A stretch of DNA of 55,592 nucleotides from Victivallales bacterium (GCA_017548425.1 JAFZAB010000084.1:1-55592); one strand, 5' to 3'; counted from the first letter of the stretch, positions 16,548-25,756 are shown. Program-made: numbers and translations. Notes: generated from the letters alone by a model not told the origin.

Positions 16548-17438
16548 ACCATTTTGCTGATGTCAGCAAAATGGTCTAGAAAGAGTAATGGATTGAGAAT
16601 GGATTATTGTAAAATCGTTGATTGATGGTTTTGGTTTAGAATGTAAGATATTGAATGGCAAGTGCTTAACCATTTTGCGGACATCCGCAAAATGGTCTTT
16701 GAAATGTGATGGGAATTGAAGAAGAAAAGAATTTGCTAATGGTGGAAAACAAGATTAAGATTTAGAATATAAGATATTGAATGACAGAGTTAAAAACATT
16801 TTTCTGACGTCAGCAAAATTGTTTATAAAGAGAATGAATGTTAAAAAGTGTTTATTTTAAAAGTGTAGATTATAAATTGTGAGTGAAAACGTAAGCTGTT
16901 GAATGGCAAGTGCTGAACCATTTTGCCGACGTCGGCAAAATGGTCTTTGAAATGTGATGGAAATTGAAGAAGAAAAGAATTTTCTAATGCTGGAAAACAA
17001 GATCAAGACTGGGAATATAAAATATTGAGCATCATGATGAAAACCATTTTGCTGACGTCCGCAATATGGTTTAGAAAGAGTAATGGATTGAAAATGATAT
17101 TATGTAAAAACCATTGATTGACGATTTGAGTTGAGAATGTAAGTTGTTGAATAACAAGTGCTGAACCATTTTGCCGACATCGGCAAAATGGTTTAGAAAG
17201 AGTATGAGAATGAAATAAGATAATTTTGAAAGGATTGATGAAAGATTGGATTTTGTAACATAAGATATTGAAGGGAAAGTGATAAACCATTTTGTGGACA
17301 TCAGCAGAATGGTCGGAAAAGAATTATGGGGATTGTAAAATATTGACTATTTTATCAATATTGTTAAATGGTCATTGTGAAGTTGTAACATGCTTTATAT
17401 GAAGCATAAAACCATTTTGCTGATGTCAGCAAAATGGT
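16548..17438. repeat. array of eight 28-bp palindromes at about 123-bp spacing
   Basis: Core palindromes have the form ACCATTTTGCNGA-NN-TCNGCAAAATGGT. They start at 16548, 16669, 16795, 16917, 17043, 17165, 17286 and 17411, with a degenerate half-period copy at 17346. Arm changes are often compensated (CTGA/TCAG, CGGA/TCCG, CCGA/TCGG), which implies selection for pairing. The 92-98-bp spacers are related to each other, not unique: those after copies 1 and 5 match, as do those after 2 and 4, and most end with a version of ATGTAAGATATTGAATGGCA before the next palindrome. The DNA is very AT-rich and non-coding. It fills the gap between hsdM and the dinD-like gene. Confidence 0.92.
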
Positions 17439-17476
17439 CTGAGTTAACTTACGATAATAACAATTTAGGAGTTAAG

Positions 17477-18316
17477 ATGACAGAAGAACAAGTTGTGAAA
17501 TATAGTGAGCAGACTTTTGAAAACATCAAGAATATCAACTAGCATGGACAAGAATTCTGGTATGCGCGAGAGTTGCAGGTTGTGTTGGAATATACCCAAT
17601 GGCGAAATCTGCTCGAAGCAATTGCCAGGGCTAAGACAGCTTGTGAAAAGAGTGGTAATGATGTTTTGGACCATTTTATGGATGTTTGTAGAATGAGCAT
17701 GATTGGTTCAAATGCCGAACGTAAAATTGACGATGTCATGCTTTCGCGCTATGCCTGCTATCTGATTGTGATGAATGGTGATCCGCGGAAGGAAGTCATC
17801 GCGGTCGGCCAGACCTATTTCGCGGTCAAGACACGTCAGCAGGAATTGATCGAACATTATGAAGAATTGACGGAAGACCAAAAACGGCTGGCGATTCGTC
17901 GAGAGATGACGGAGCACAACAAGTCTTTGGCGGAGGCCGCCAAAATGGCCGGCGTCGTCGAACCACTGGACTACGCCATCTTTCAGAACAGAGGCTATCA
18001 AGGGCTGTATGGTGGGCTTGGGGCGAAGGATATCCATAAGCGGAAAGGCTTGAAGAATGGTGAAAACATTCTCGATCACATGGGTAGCACGGAATTGGCG
18101 GCCAATCTCTTCCGAGCGACGCAGACCGATGAAAAGCTCCGCCGTGAAAATATTCGTGGAAAACAGGCCGCCTGTGACACGCATTATGAAGTAGGAGCGA
18201 AAGTCCGCAAGACGATCAAAGAGCTTGGCGGCACGATGCCGGAGGATTTGCCGACGCCGGAGAAAAGCGTGAAGCAACTGGAAGCGGAACAGAAGAAAAA
18301 GAAATTGAGAGGATGA
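17477..18316 (+). pseudogene. dinD-like (BRO-N/antirepressor family) gene interrupted by an in-frame amber codon
   Basis: From ATG 17477, with AGGAG upstream, the frame reads MTEEQVVKYSEQTFENIKNIN, then TAG at 17540-17542, then HGQEFWYARELQVVLEY and onward to 18316 without other defects (279 residues if read through). DinD homologues read straight across this point, usually with an acidic residue, so a GAG-to-TAG change is the simplest explanation. The rest is typical: SRYACYLIVMNGDPRKEVIAVGQTYF and QTR.QELIEHYEEL. DinD is an SOS-induced protein that can inhibit RecA filaments in E. coli. Restart at TTG 17573 could still give a 247-residue protein lacking the N-terminal strands. TAG is a normal stop in this genome, so recoding is unlikely. 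Such genes are often found inside type I restriction loci. Confidence 0.8.
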
Positions 18317-18371
18317 ATACTTCGTACAATTCTTGAATGTGGAAAGAATAATATATTTGAAGGTGAATTGA

Positions 18372-19289
18372 ATGTTTGATTTGTTTTCACGACGTCATGC
18401 TGAAAAGACTGGTAAGCCAGAGGTTTTTATATATGATTCTTTCACGAAAGAATTCAGAAATCAATTTTATGCTATTGTTAAGGATGTTTTTACACCTTTG
18501 AATTCATGTAATTCCTTCAGTTATTGGGAAAGCATATGTGAACATTTTGCTAGGGAAAAAGGATTAAAAAATATAGTATATCGTAGCCAATATGATAATT
18601 ATATCAATAATCAAGTGGCATTTGAATTTTATGTTGATACATGTAGTGATGTTGATTTTTTAGATTTAATGGATTATGTGTTTTTTATTATTAATCATCC
18701 CAATGTTCGAAAACAAGCTATGCATCATGTACTAAAAGATATATGCCAAGATGCAATTGAAGAACTTAATGTTCGTTTAAAGCAACATAGTCTGGGATAT
18801 GAATTTTGTAATGGCCAAATTGTCAAGAAAACAAATACAGTTACACATGAAACGATAATAAAACCAGCACTTTATTTGCTCTGCGATGAAGTATTTCGTG
18901 GGGCTGAAGAAGAATATATGCTTGCATGGGAGCATTTTAAGAAAGGGGAAAACAAAGATGCAATTGTAAATGCTGAAAAAGCATTTGAAAGTACCATGAA
19001 AATAATATGTACAAAATTAAAGTATCCTTTTGATAAGGACAGGGATGATGCTAAAAAATTGCTTGATATATTAAAAAATCATGGTTTTTTCCAAAATTAT
19101 TTAGAATCACATTTGAATGCACTTTTAACAACACTTACTTCAGGAGCTCCTACAGTTAGAAATCGCACTTCTGGACATGGTCAGGGGGATGAAGTAAAAG
19201 ATATTCATGATTGCTATACAGCATATGTAATGAATCTTGTGGCGTCGAATATAGTATTATTATACTCACTTTATAAAGAAAACATATAG
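18372..19289 (+). CDS. abortive-infection-like protein (STM4504/CBY_0614-like family)
   Basis: A 305-residue soluble protein, strongly AT-rich and unlike the hsd genes in composition. The N-terminus (MFDLFSRRHAEKTGKPEVFIYDSF, then RNQFYAIVKDVF) recalls the STM4504/CBY_0614 family. The C-terminal 120 residues look like an Abi-type helical domain: AIVNAEKAFESTMKIICTKL, a long helix, then RNRTSGHGQGDEV, matching the RNxxGHG block typical of abortive infection C-terminal domains. Members sit in defence islands and are thought to stop growth of infected cells; the mechanism is not known to me. It lies between the dinD-like gene and hsdS, same strand, 24 bases before hsdS, so it rides on the restriction operon. 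Confidence 0.62.
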   Translation: MFDLFSRRHAEKTGKPEVFIYDSFTKEFRNQFYAIVKDVFTPLNSCNSFSYWESICEHFAREKGLKNIVYRSQYDNYINNQVAFEFYVDTCSDVDFLDLMDYVFFIINHPNVRKQAMHHVLKDICQDAIEELNVRLKQHSLGYEFCNGQIVKKTNTVTHETIIKPALYLLCDEVFRGAEEEYMLAWEHFKKGENKDAIVNAEKAFESTMKIICTKLKYPFDKDRDDAKKLLDILKNHGFFQNYLESHLNALLTTLTSGAPTVRNRTSGHGQGDEVKDIHDCYTAYVMNLVASNIVLLYSLYKENI

Positions 19290-19313
19290 TGTGTGACTAT
19301 TTAGGTAAATATC

Positions 19314-20579
19314 ATGAGAAGTGTAATCAAACAACGCATTGAACTAACCCGTCAAGGCGAAGTGCCAGATGGATATAAAAAGACAAAAATAGGTATTATT
19401 CCAGATAGTTGGAAGATATCTAGAGTTGAAGATTTTTGTCAAATGAAGAGCGGAAACACGATAACTGCTTCTGAATTTGACAATAATGCTGAATATCCTT
19501 GTTATGGTGGAAATGGCTTCAGAGGATATACTAGTCACTATACTCATGAAGGTGTACACGTATTAATTGGAAGACAAGGAGCTCTTTGTGGTAATGTCAA
19601 GCTTGTGAAAGGAAAATTTTTTGCATCAGAACATGCTATAGTTGTTACAACAAAAGAAAATAGTTTAATGTTATTTTGTTTTTATTTATTTGAACATTTA
19701 AATTTAAACAAGTATTCAGAGTCAAGTGCACAACCAGGATTATCAGTAGAAAAAATATTGCGTATTTTTACAGCTTTACCATCAATATCAGAGCAACGAA
19801 AAATCGTTGCAATTCTATCCACACAGGATAGAGTGATTGAGCTGTATGAAAAGAAAATCGAACAGTTGCAGTTGCTGAAAAAGGTTTGTCTTCAGAAGAT
19901 GTTTCCGAAGCAAGGGAGAAATGTTCCCGAAGTCCGCTTCCCAGGCTTTACTGAACCTTGGGAACAGCGTAAGTTGGGTGAATTATTTGATTTTCTTCAA
20001 AACAATACTCTATCTAGAGCAGAATTGAATAATGAGTCAGGAGTAGCTAAAAATATTCATTATGGAGATATTCTCATTAAGTTTGGTGAATGCATAGACA
20101 TCTCTATAGCTATAATGCCATTTATATCATCTCAATCTATTGCAGAAAAATTCAAGAATTCATTTCTTAAGAATGGTGACATCATTATGGCAGATACTGC
20201 TGAAGATGAGACTGTAGGAAAATGCAGTGAAGTCTTTAGTATTCAGAATATTCCGATAATTTCAGGACTGCATACGATTCCAATGCGTCCACGAAAAGAA
20301 TTTGCCCTTGGATATCTTGGATATTTTATGAATTCAGCTTTATATCATGATCAACTTATTCCATTAATGCATGGAGTAAAAGTTACATCAATTTCAAAAG
20401 GGCAAATACAAAATACTAATATTTTATACCCTAAAAACATAAATGAACAAGCATGTTTAGGTCATTTTTTTCTTCATCTTGATCACCTTATCACCCTTCA
20501 TCAGCGTCGTCTGGATGAAGAGAAGCGGAAGAAGAAGGCGTTGATGCAGTTGTTGTTGACAGGCATTGTGCGGGTGTGA
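19314..20579 (+). CDS. hsdS: type I restriction specificity subunit with two recognition domains
   Basis: A 421-residue HsdS. TRD1 starts around KTKIGIIPDSWKISRVEDFCQMKSG (residue 22) and ends at the first conserved helix ISEQRKIVAILSTQDRVIELYEKKIEQLQLLKKVCLQKMFP (about 160-200). TRD2 starts at PEVRFPGFTEPWEQRKLGELF (about 207) and ends at the second helix HFFLHLDHLITLHQRRLDEEKRKKKALMQLLL. These domains each read one half of a bipartite target. Both TRDs are AT-rich and the helices less so, the usual mosaic of exchanged recognition domains. The N-terminal 20 residues (MRSVIKQRIELTRQGEVPDGY) look like the tail of another S or M junction. Together with the half-size gene upstream the locus has two specificity proteins. 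Confidence 0.9.
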   Translation: MRSVIKQRIELTRQGEVPDGYKKTKIGIIPDSWKISRVEDFCQMKSGNTITASEFDNNAEYPCYGGNGFRGYTSHYTHEGVHVLIGRQGALCGNVKLVKGKFFASEHAIVVTTKENSLMLFCFYLFEHLNLNKYSESSAQPGLSVEKILRIFTALPSISEQRKIVAILSTQDRVIELYEKKIEQLQLLKKVCLQKMFPKQGRNVPEVRFPGFTEPWEQRKLGELFDFLQNNTLSRAELNNESGVAKNIHYGDILIKFGECIDISIAIMPFISSQSIAEKFKNSFLKNGDIIMADTAEDETVGKCSEVFSIQNIPIISGLHTIPMRPRKEFALGYLGYFMNSALYHDQLIPLMHGVKVTSISKGQIQNTNILYPKNINEQACLGHFFLHLDHLITLHQRRLDEEKRKKKALMQLLLTGIVRV

Positions 20580-20630
20580 TTGCAGGAAGCGGGATGATTG
20601 ATGGAACAAGCAACTGACGGAGGAAATCTC

Positions 20631-23600
20631 ATGGACAAAGATGCGTATCTGGAAGCCAACGCCGCCCAGCAGCCGGCAGTGGAACTGCTTCAGACCATGG
20701 GATATGCGTATATATCGCCGGAGGACTGCGGAAAGCAGCGCGGCGGCCATTACCATATTCTGTTGAAAGATGTGTTGCGCGGGCAGTTGCGCCGTCTGAA
20801 CCGCTATGAATACGCAGGCGTCGAAAACGAATTCTCCTCCGCGAACATCGAACGCGCCATGGAGGATTTGGACGAACCATTGGTTGACGGCCTTGTGCGC
20901 AGCAGTGAGAAAATATACAATCGGTTGCTGTTAGGCGACAGCTACAAAGAAACCGTCGGCGAAGGACGGATGCAGAGCTTCGATTTGAAATACATCGACT
21001 GGGAACATCTGGAAAACAACTTGTTCCATGTGACGAAGGAATTTTCAGTTGAAAGTGCGGACAAACAGCATGATGCGCGGCCGGATATCGTGTTGTTCAT
21101 CAACGGGATACCGTTTGCGGTGATCGAATGCAAGGCTCCGGATGTTTCTGTGGAGGAGGCCGTCGAGCAGATGATTCGAAACCAGCAGAAGGACTACATT
21201 CCGCAGCTTTTCAAATTCGCGCAGATAGTCATGGCGACAAACAAGAATGTCGTAAAATACGCGACGACGGCCACATCGAAAAAGTTCTGGAGTGTCTGGA
21301 AGGAAGAGGACGGCCCATGGCTGAAAGGCAAGTTGGACCAATTGGTGACGGATCGGATACCGACGGAACAAGACCGAGCCATCGTGTCGTTGCTCAGTCC
21401 GGAGCGCGTTTTTTTGTTGATCAAGTATTTTATCTTGTTCGATGCGAATGTGAAGAAAATCTGCCGCCACCAGCAGTTTTTCGCCGTGCAGGAGATTGTC
21501 AAAACGATTAACGAAAAGGACGATAAGGGCAATCGGCAAAGCGGCGTCATCTGGCATACGCAGGGAAGCGGCAAGAGTTTGACGATGGTCATGCTGGCGA
21601 AGTACATTTTGATAGAATTGACGTCCTGTCATCCAAAAGTGGTCATTGTCACGGATCGTACGGATTTGGACAAACAGATTGCGGAAACATTTGCGCATAC
21701 GCGGCAGACTCCTGCGCGGGCGACGAGCGGCCGCCATCTGGTAGAATTGGTGAACAATTCGAAAGCGGATGTGATCACGAGCATCATCAATAAGTTCAAT
21801 GCGGCGGAGCAGCAGGACACGAGAAATGATTCGCGGGATGTGTTTGTGTTGGTCGATGAAAGCCATCGTTCGAACTACGGCCTCATGGCGACCAAGATGC
21901 GCACCGTGTTCCCAAATGCCTGCTATATCGGATTTACGGGAACGCCGTTGATGAAGGCTGAAAAGAACACGATGGCGAAATTCGGCAAGCTGATCCATAA
22001 ATACACGATAAAGGACGGCGTGGATGACCATGAAATCGTCCCGCTGATTTACGAAGGGCGTTTCGTGGAGCAGAAAGTGGATGAAGAGAACATCGACTTG
22101 TGGTTCAAGCAGACAACCAAGCGGCTGACGGAGGCGCAGCAGGAGGATTTGCGCAGGAAGTGGAGCAGCATCCGCCGTCTGACATCGACGGACGCCCGCA
22201 TCAAACGGATCGCTTTGGACATCAGTGAGCATTTCATCAACGGCTTCAAGCATACAGGCTTCAAGGCGATGTTGGCGACGAACTACAAACGGGACGCCAT
22301 CCGCTATCTGGACTGCTTTGAGAAATTCGGTGATTTGACATGCGCGGTGGTGATTTCCGCTCCGGACATGCGGGAAAGCGTCGATGACGTGGACGAAGGC
22401 AGTGACGATATGGTTATCGCCTTCTGGGACAAGATGATGCAGAAATACGGCGATGCCGACAAGTATGAAGAGACATTGAAGGCGCAATTCCGAAATGGTG
22501 AAATCGACATCTTGATTGTATGCAACAAATTGCTGACTGGATATGACGCACCTGTCTGCCAAGTCCTGTACATTGACAAAGAATTAAAGGAACATGGTCT
22601 GTTGCAGGCGATTGCGCGGACGAACCGTCTTGCCGATGGAAAGGACTATGGCTTGATCGTGGATTATCGTGGCTTGATTGAAAAACTGGACACGGCGATG
22701 GACATGTACAGCGGGGCGGGGCTGGAGAAATTCGACAGCGGCGATTTGAAAGGCGTCGTTGTGGATGTGATGACCTCCATCGGTGACTTGCGGAATACGT
22801 ATTCGCAACTGGTGGAACTATTTGCGCCTGTTTCCAATAAGCATGATTCCGAAGCGGTGGAGGTGTTTTTAGCGGATGAGAAGATTCGGGAGGACTTCTA
22901 CAATCGGCTTTGCGCGTTTGGCCGAGCCTTGAGCATTGTTTTGAACGCGGAGAAAGCGTATAATGCGATTCCGAAAGATGAACGGCAGACATATCAAAAC
23001 GCCTTTGTCTTCTTCTCGAAAGTGCGCCGTAGCGTGAAGATACGGTATTGCGAAATCATTGACAACCGTGAATACGAGCCGTTGATGCAGAATCTGCTGG
23101 ATACGCATTTGTCTGTCGCGGGATTGAAGCAGATCACAAATCCCATCGACATCATGAACAAAGACGATTTTGAGAAGGAACTCGATGAATTAGGTTCGCT
23201 TCGGGCGAAAGCGGACGCCATCACAAGTCGTTTGACGAAAAGCATTAGCCAGAAGCGGGATGAAAATCCCGCCTACTACGACAGCTTCTCCAAACGCATC
23301 AAGGAGGCTCTTGAGCTTTACAAGAATAAAGTAATTTCCGAAGCACAGTATCTGGAAAAAATGCGGGCCATCATGGAGGACTACCGTTCTGGCAAGAGTA
23401 CTGTCAGCTATCCTGAACGGATCAAAGGACATATCCATGCGCAGGCTTTCTACGGTGTGTTGACGGTGATTTTCAGCGATGTGAAAAGCGATATTGTCAC
23501 ACCAGATTTTGTGGCGGAGGTCGCGGAGGAAATCACGGCGATCATCGCCAAGCACAGCCAAGTTGATTGGACGAACAACGAAACCATCCATAAACGGATT

Positions 23601-23720
23601 TCGCAGGATATTGACGATCTTTTCTATGGATATGAAAAGCAATATGGATTGAAGTTGTCGTTTGACACGGTTGACAAAATCATAGACAACGTCAAGACAG
23701 TCGCTCTTCGGAGGTTCTGA
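20631..23720 (+). CDS. hsdR: type I restriction endonuclease (R subunit)
   Basis: About 1029 residues from ATG 20631, preferred over TTG/ATG at 20598/20601 because GGAGG stands seven bases ahead and the product then starts MDKDAYLEANAAQQPAVELL, the family norm. The N-terminal nuclease domain has the PD-(D/E)XK signature RPDIVLFINGIPFAVIECKAPD (about residues 147-168). The helicase motor has Walker A WHTQGSGKSLTM (about 308), the DESH box VDESHRSNYG (about 406) and GFTGTPL. The C-terminal helical region contacts HsdM. It translocates DNA and cuts far from unmethylated sites. Intact and long enough to be active; starts about 50 bases after hsdS. Confidence 0.95.
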   Translation: MDKDAYLEANAAQQPAVELLQTMGYAYISPEDCGKQRGGHYHILLKDVLRGQLRRLNRYEYAGVENEFSSANIERAMEDLDEPLVDGLVRSSEKIYNRLLLGDSYKETVGEGRMQSFDLKYIDWEHLENNLFHVTKEFSVESADKQHDARPDIVLFINGIPFAVIECKAPDVSVEEAVEQMIRNQQKDYIPQLFKFAQIVMATNKNVVKYATTATSKKFWSVWKEEDGPWLKGKLDQLVTDRIPTEQDRAIVSLLSPERVFLLIKYFILFDANVKKICRHQQFFAVQEIVKTINEKDDKGNRQSGVIWHTQGSGKSLTMVMLAKYILIELTSCHPKVVIVTDRTDLDKQIAETFAHTRQTPARATSGRHLVELVNNSKADVITSIINKFNAAEQQDTRNDSRDVFVLVDESHRSNYGLMATKMRTVFPNACYIGFTGTPLMKAEKNTMAKFGKLIHKYTIKDGVDDHEIVPLIYEGRFVEQKVDEENIDLWFKQTTKRLTEAQQEDLRRKWSSIRRLTSTDARIKRIALDISEHFINGFKHTGFKAMLATNYKRDAIRYLDCFEKFGDLTCAVVISAPDMRESVDDVDEGSDDMVIAFWDKMMQKYGDADKYEETLKAQFRNGEIDILIVCNKLLTGYDAPVCQVLYIDKELKEHGLLQAIARTNRLADGKDYGLIVDYRGLIEKLDTAMDMYSGAGLEKFDSGDLKGVVVDVMTSIGDLRNTYSQLVELFAPVSNKHDSEAVEVFLADEKIREDFYNRLCAFGRALSIVLNAEKAYNAIPKDERQTYQNAFVFFSKVRRSVKIRYCEIIDNREYEPLMQNLLDTHLSVAGLKQITNPIDIMNKDDFEKELDELGSLRAKADAITSRLTKSISQKRDENPAYYDSFSKRIKEALELYKNKVISEAQYLEKMRAIMEDYRSGKSTVSYPERIKGHIHAQAFYGVLTVIFSDVKSDIVTPDFVAEVAEEITAIIAKHSQVDWTNNETIHKRISQDIDDLFYGYEKQYGLKLSFDTVDKIIDNVKTVALRRF

Positions 23721-23723
23721 AGA

Positions 23724-24455
23724 ATGGAGCGGTCACTTTCAAGAAGCGTCCAGACAGATGGACAGGAAATCCGTTACTGCTTGGAACGGAAGCAAGTACG
23801 GAATCTGAATCTGCGGATTCGCAATGACGGCTCTGTGTTCGTGTCCGCAAACGACGATGTTCCACTTGCGGAGATCGACGGATTTGTGTGCAAAAAGGCG
23901 TCGTACATTCTTGCCGCGATCAGCAAGTTTGAAGCGTTGTCGCAGTACAGGACGCAACCGAAACAATATGTGAGCGGCGAGACGTTCACGATACAGGGGA
24001 GGGGGCTGAGGCTGCAAGTCTCGCAGTCGCAAAGAAATTCCATTACATCGGATGGCATCTATATCTTTTTGAAAATAAAAGAATTAGATGATATAGATAA
24101 TAAGCGGAAGATGGTTACCCGCTTTCTCGACAGGCAATGCAGGACTGTGTTTGGCGAGATTATCCAGGCGGTTTATCCGATGTTCAGAAAATACGGCGTG
24201 GCGATGCCGACGCTGCGGATTCGGGAGATGGAAACACGTTGGGGCTCCAGCTTAGTGAAAAAAGGGATTATCACGTTGAACAAACGGCTGTTGGAAGCGC
24301 CACGGAATTGCATTGAGTATGTGGTCATGCATGAATTCTGCCATTTTATCCATCCGAACCATTCCAAGAGTTTTTATGGTTTTCTGACGATGCTGATGCC
24401 GGACTGGCGGGAACGGAAGGCCATTTTGGAAAAACAAGCCATCTATTGGCTGTGA
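23724..24455 (+). CDS. YgjP/SprT-like zinc metallopeptidase (DUF45, M48-type)
   Basis: A 243-residue protein with the zinc motif VVMHEFCHFIHPNHSKSF (HExxH, histidines near residues 201 and 205, third ligand in the following HSK region) and the preceding family block RETRWGSS as MRETRWGSS-like EMETRWGSSLVKKG. The N-terminal third has RNLNLRIRNDGSVFVSA, also typical of YgjP. Such genes are very often the last gene of type I restriction operons; a role in clearing or controlling the restriction subunit has been suggested but is not established. Starts three bases after the hsdR stop, so it is co-transcribed and probably translationally coupled. Confidence 0.85.
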   Translation: MERSLSRSVQTDGQEIRYCLERKQVRNLNLRIRNDGSVFVSANDDVPLAEIDGFVCKKASYILAAISKFEALSQYRTQPKQYVSGETFTIQGRGLRLQVSQSQRNSITSDGIYIFLKIKELDDIDNKRKMVTRFLDRQCRTVFGEIIQAVYPMFRKYGVAMPTLRIREMETRWGSSLVKKGIITLNKRLLEAPRNCIEYVVMHEFCHFIHPNHSKSFYGFLTMLMPDWRERKAILEKQAIYWL

Positions 24456-24586
24456 CATGACTACGTCGTGAAAACAGACTGGAATGCGGCACTCATATTT
24501 TGTGAAATGTCGATGATGCATTACATTATAAGTTTTGTTTTACACGCGCGTGAGCGCGACACACCGTCACCACAGGGGAAAACATT

Positions 24587-25477
24587 ATGCAATACGACAA
24601 GAACCATGCCCTTTTGAGTACCGAGATTCCAGAAATCGCTGAACCGAAGCGCGGCAAAGTCCGTGATGTCTATGATTTAGGGGATTCGCTGCTGTTCGTC
24701 GCAACGGATCGCATCAGCGCGTTTGACTGCATCATGCCCAACGGCATTCCCGGAAAGGGCGCGGTGTTGACGCAGATCACGTTGAACTGGTTCAAAGTCC
24801 TCAAAGGCCTGCCGAACCATCTCATCACGGCGGATGTCGCGAAATATCCGGAAGTGCTGCGCAAATACGCGGCGGATCTGGATGGCCGTTCGATGATTGT
24901 CCGCAAGCTGAAAATGCTTCCTGTGGAATGCATTGTGCGCGGCTATCTGACTGGCTCCGGTTGGGAAAGCTACCAAAAGAGCGGCAAGGTCTGCGGCATT
25001 CCGTTGCGCGCGGGTTATGTCAATGCCTCCAAACTGGATACGCCGATTTTCACGCCGACGACGAAGGAAGAGACGGGCCATGACATGGCCATCACCGCCG
25101 AAGAGCTCGGCGGCATCATCGGCAAGGAACTGACGGAGAAGCTCCAAAACGCGGCCATTTCGCTCTATACACAGGCGGCGGACTACGCTCGCGAACGCGG
25201 CATCATCGTTGCGGATACGAAATTTGAATTTGGTTTGGACGAGCAGGGCGGTCTTGTTTTGGCGGACGAAGTCCTCACGCCCGATTCCAGCCGCTTCTGG
25301 CCTGTAGCCTCCTACACGCCTGGCAAGAATCCCCCGTCGCTGGACAAGCAGTTCGTCCGCGACTGGCTGGACAGCGTCCATTTCAACCATCAGCCGCCCG
25401 CGCCCGAACTTCCGCAGGACATCGTCGAAAAGACGGCGGAAAAATACCGCAACGCGTTGGAAGTGTTGAAGAAGTAA
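24587..25477 (+). CDS. purC: phosphoribosylaminoimidazole-succinocarboxamide synthase (SAICAR synthetase)
   Basis: A 296-residue PurC of the longer type. It joins aspartate to CAIR with ATP in purine synthesis. Hallmarks are GKVRDVYDLGDSLLFVATDRISAFD (residues 24-48, ATP-binding start), PVECIVRGYLTGSGW (about 107), and the C-terminal aspartate/Mg region TKFEFGLD...LADEVLTPDSSRFW. Starts a purC-purB-purA group with 280- and 75-base gaps between members. Intact. About 130 bases of AT-rich leader precede it, with a GCGCGTGAGCGCG palindrome at about 24545-24557 but no recognisable purine riboswitch. Confidence 0.95.
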   Translation: MQYDKNHALLSTEIPEIAEPKRGKVRDVYDLGDSLLFVATDRISAFDCIMPNGIPGKGAVLTQITLNWFKVLKGLPNHLITADVAKYPEVLRKYAADLDGRSMIVRKLKMLPVECIVRGYLTGSGWESYQKSGKVCGIPLRAGYVNASKLDTPIFTPTTKEETGHDMAITAEELGGIIGKELTEKLQNAAISLYTQAADYARERGIIVADTKFEFGLDEQGGLVLADEVLTPDSSRFWPVASYTPGKNPPSLDKQFVRDWLDSVHFNHQPPAPELPQDIVEKTAEKYRNALEVLKK

Positions 25478-25507
25478 TTTGAAGAAATTGTAAAACTCCT
25501 CATACGT

Positions 25508-25665
25508 TTTAAAGAAACCACAGATCACACAGATTATACAGATTTTTCACAGATAGCCTTGCCGCCGAGGCCGACAAAGCAGAGGATTTACTCATAAGAG
25601 AAATACAAAATAAATAGGATTCATCGGCCTCCGGCGACAAGGCTGGTTCTGAAAATCACAGATAA
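25508..25665. repeat. inverted repeat with CACAGAT clusters between purC and purB
   Basis: AGCCTTGCCGCCGAGGCCGA (25555-25574) is complementary, with two mismatches or bulges, to 25624-25644. Outside the left arm stand repeated CACAGAT-type units (25515-25554, such as CCACAGATCACACAGATT) and outside the right arm another TCACAGAT. No gene is present in this 280-base stretch. It resembles a dispersed intergenic element more than an attenuator; there is no T-run. Confidence 0.6.
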
Positions 25666-25756
25666 AGATCGTGCTCAATTAGTTCAGATAAAATGACTTT
25701 GAAATAGTCTTAATCCATTACCGCATAAACGTCAGATATTTCAGGAAAATCATTCG

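Noticed and set aside
16548..17438. CRISPR array
   Set aside because: The repeats are 28 bp and regular, but the intervals of 92-98 bases are related to one another, the repeats are full palindromes with many variants, and no cas gene is near.
16548..17438. Integron attC sites
   Set aside because: No open reading frames between the palindromes, no integrase, and the symmetric cores lack the R''-L'' asymmetry of attC sites.
17540..17542. Amber codon recoding (TAG read as an amino acid)
   Set aside because: Several normal genes here end in TAG, and no other gene needs read-through; a point mutation is simpler.
21045..22562. A 505-codon open frame opposite hsdR
   Set aside because: Pure antisense of a clear restriction subunit; composition is that of a mirrored frame.
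24456..24586. Purine riboswitch before purC
   Set aside because: The leader shows only a short GCGCG palindrome and no conserved aptamer core.
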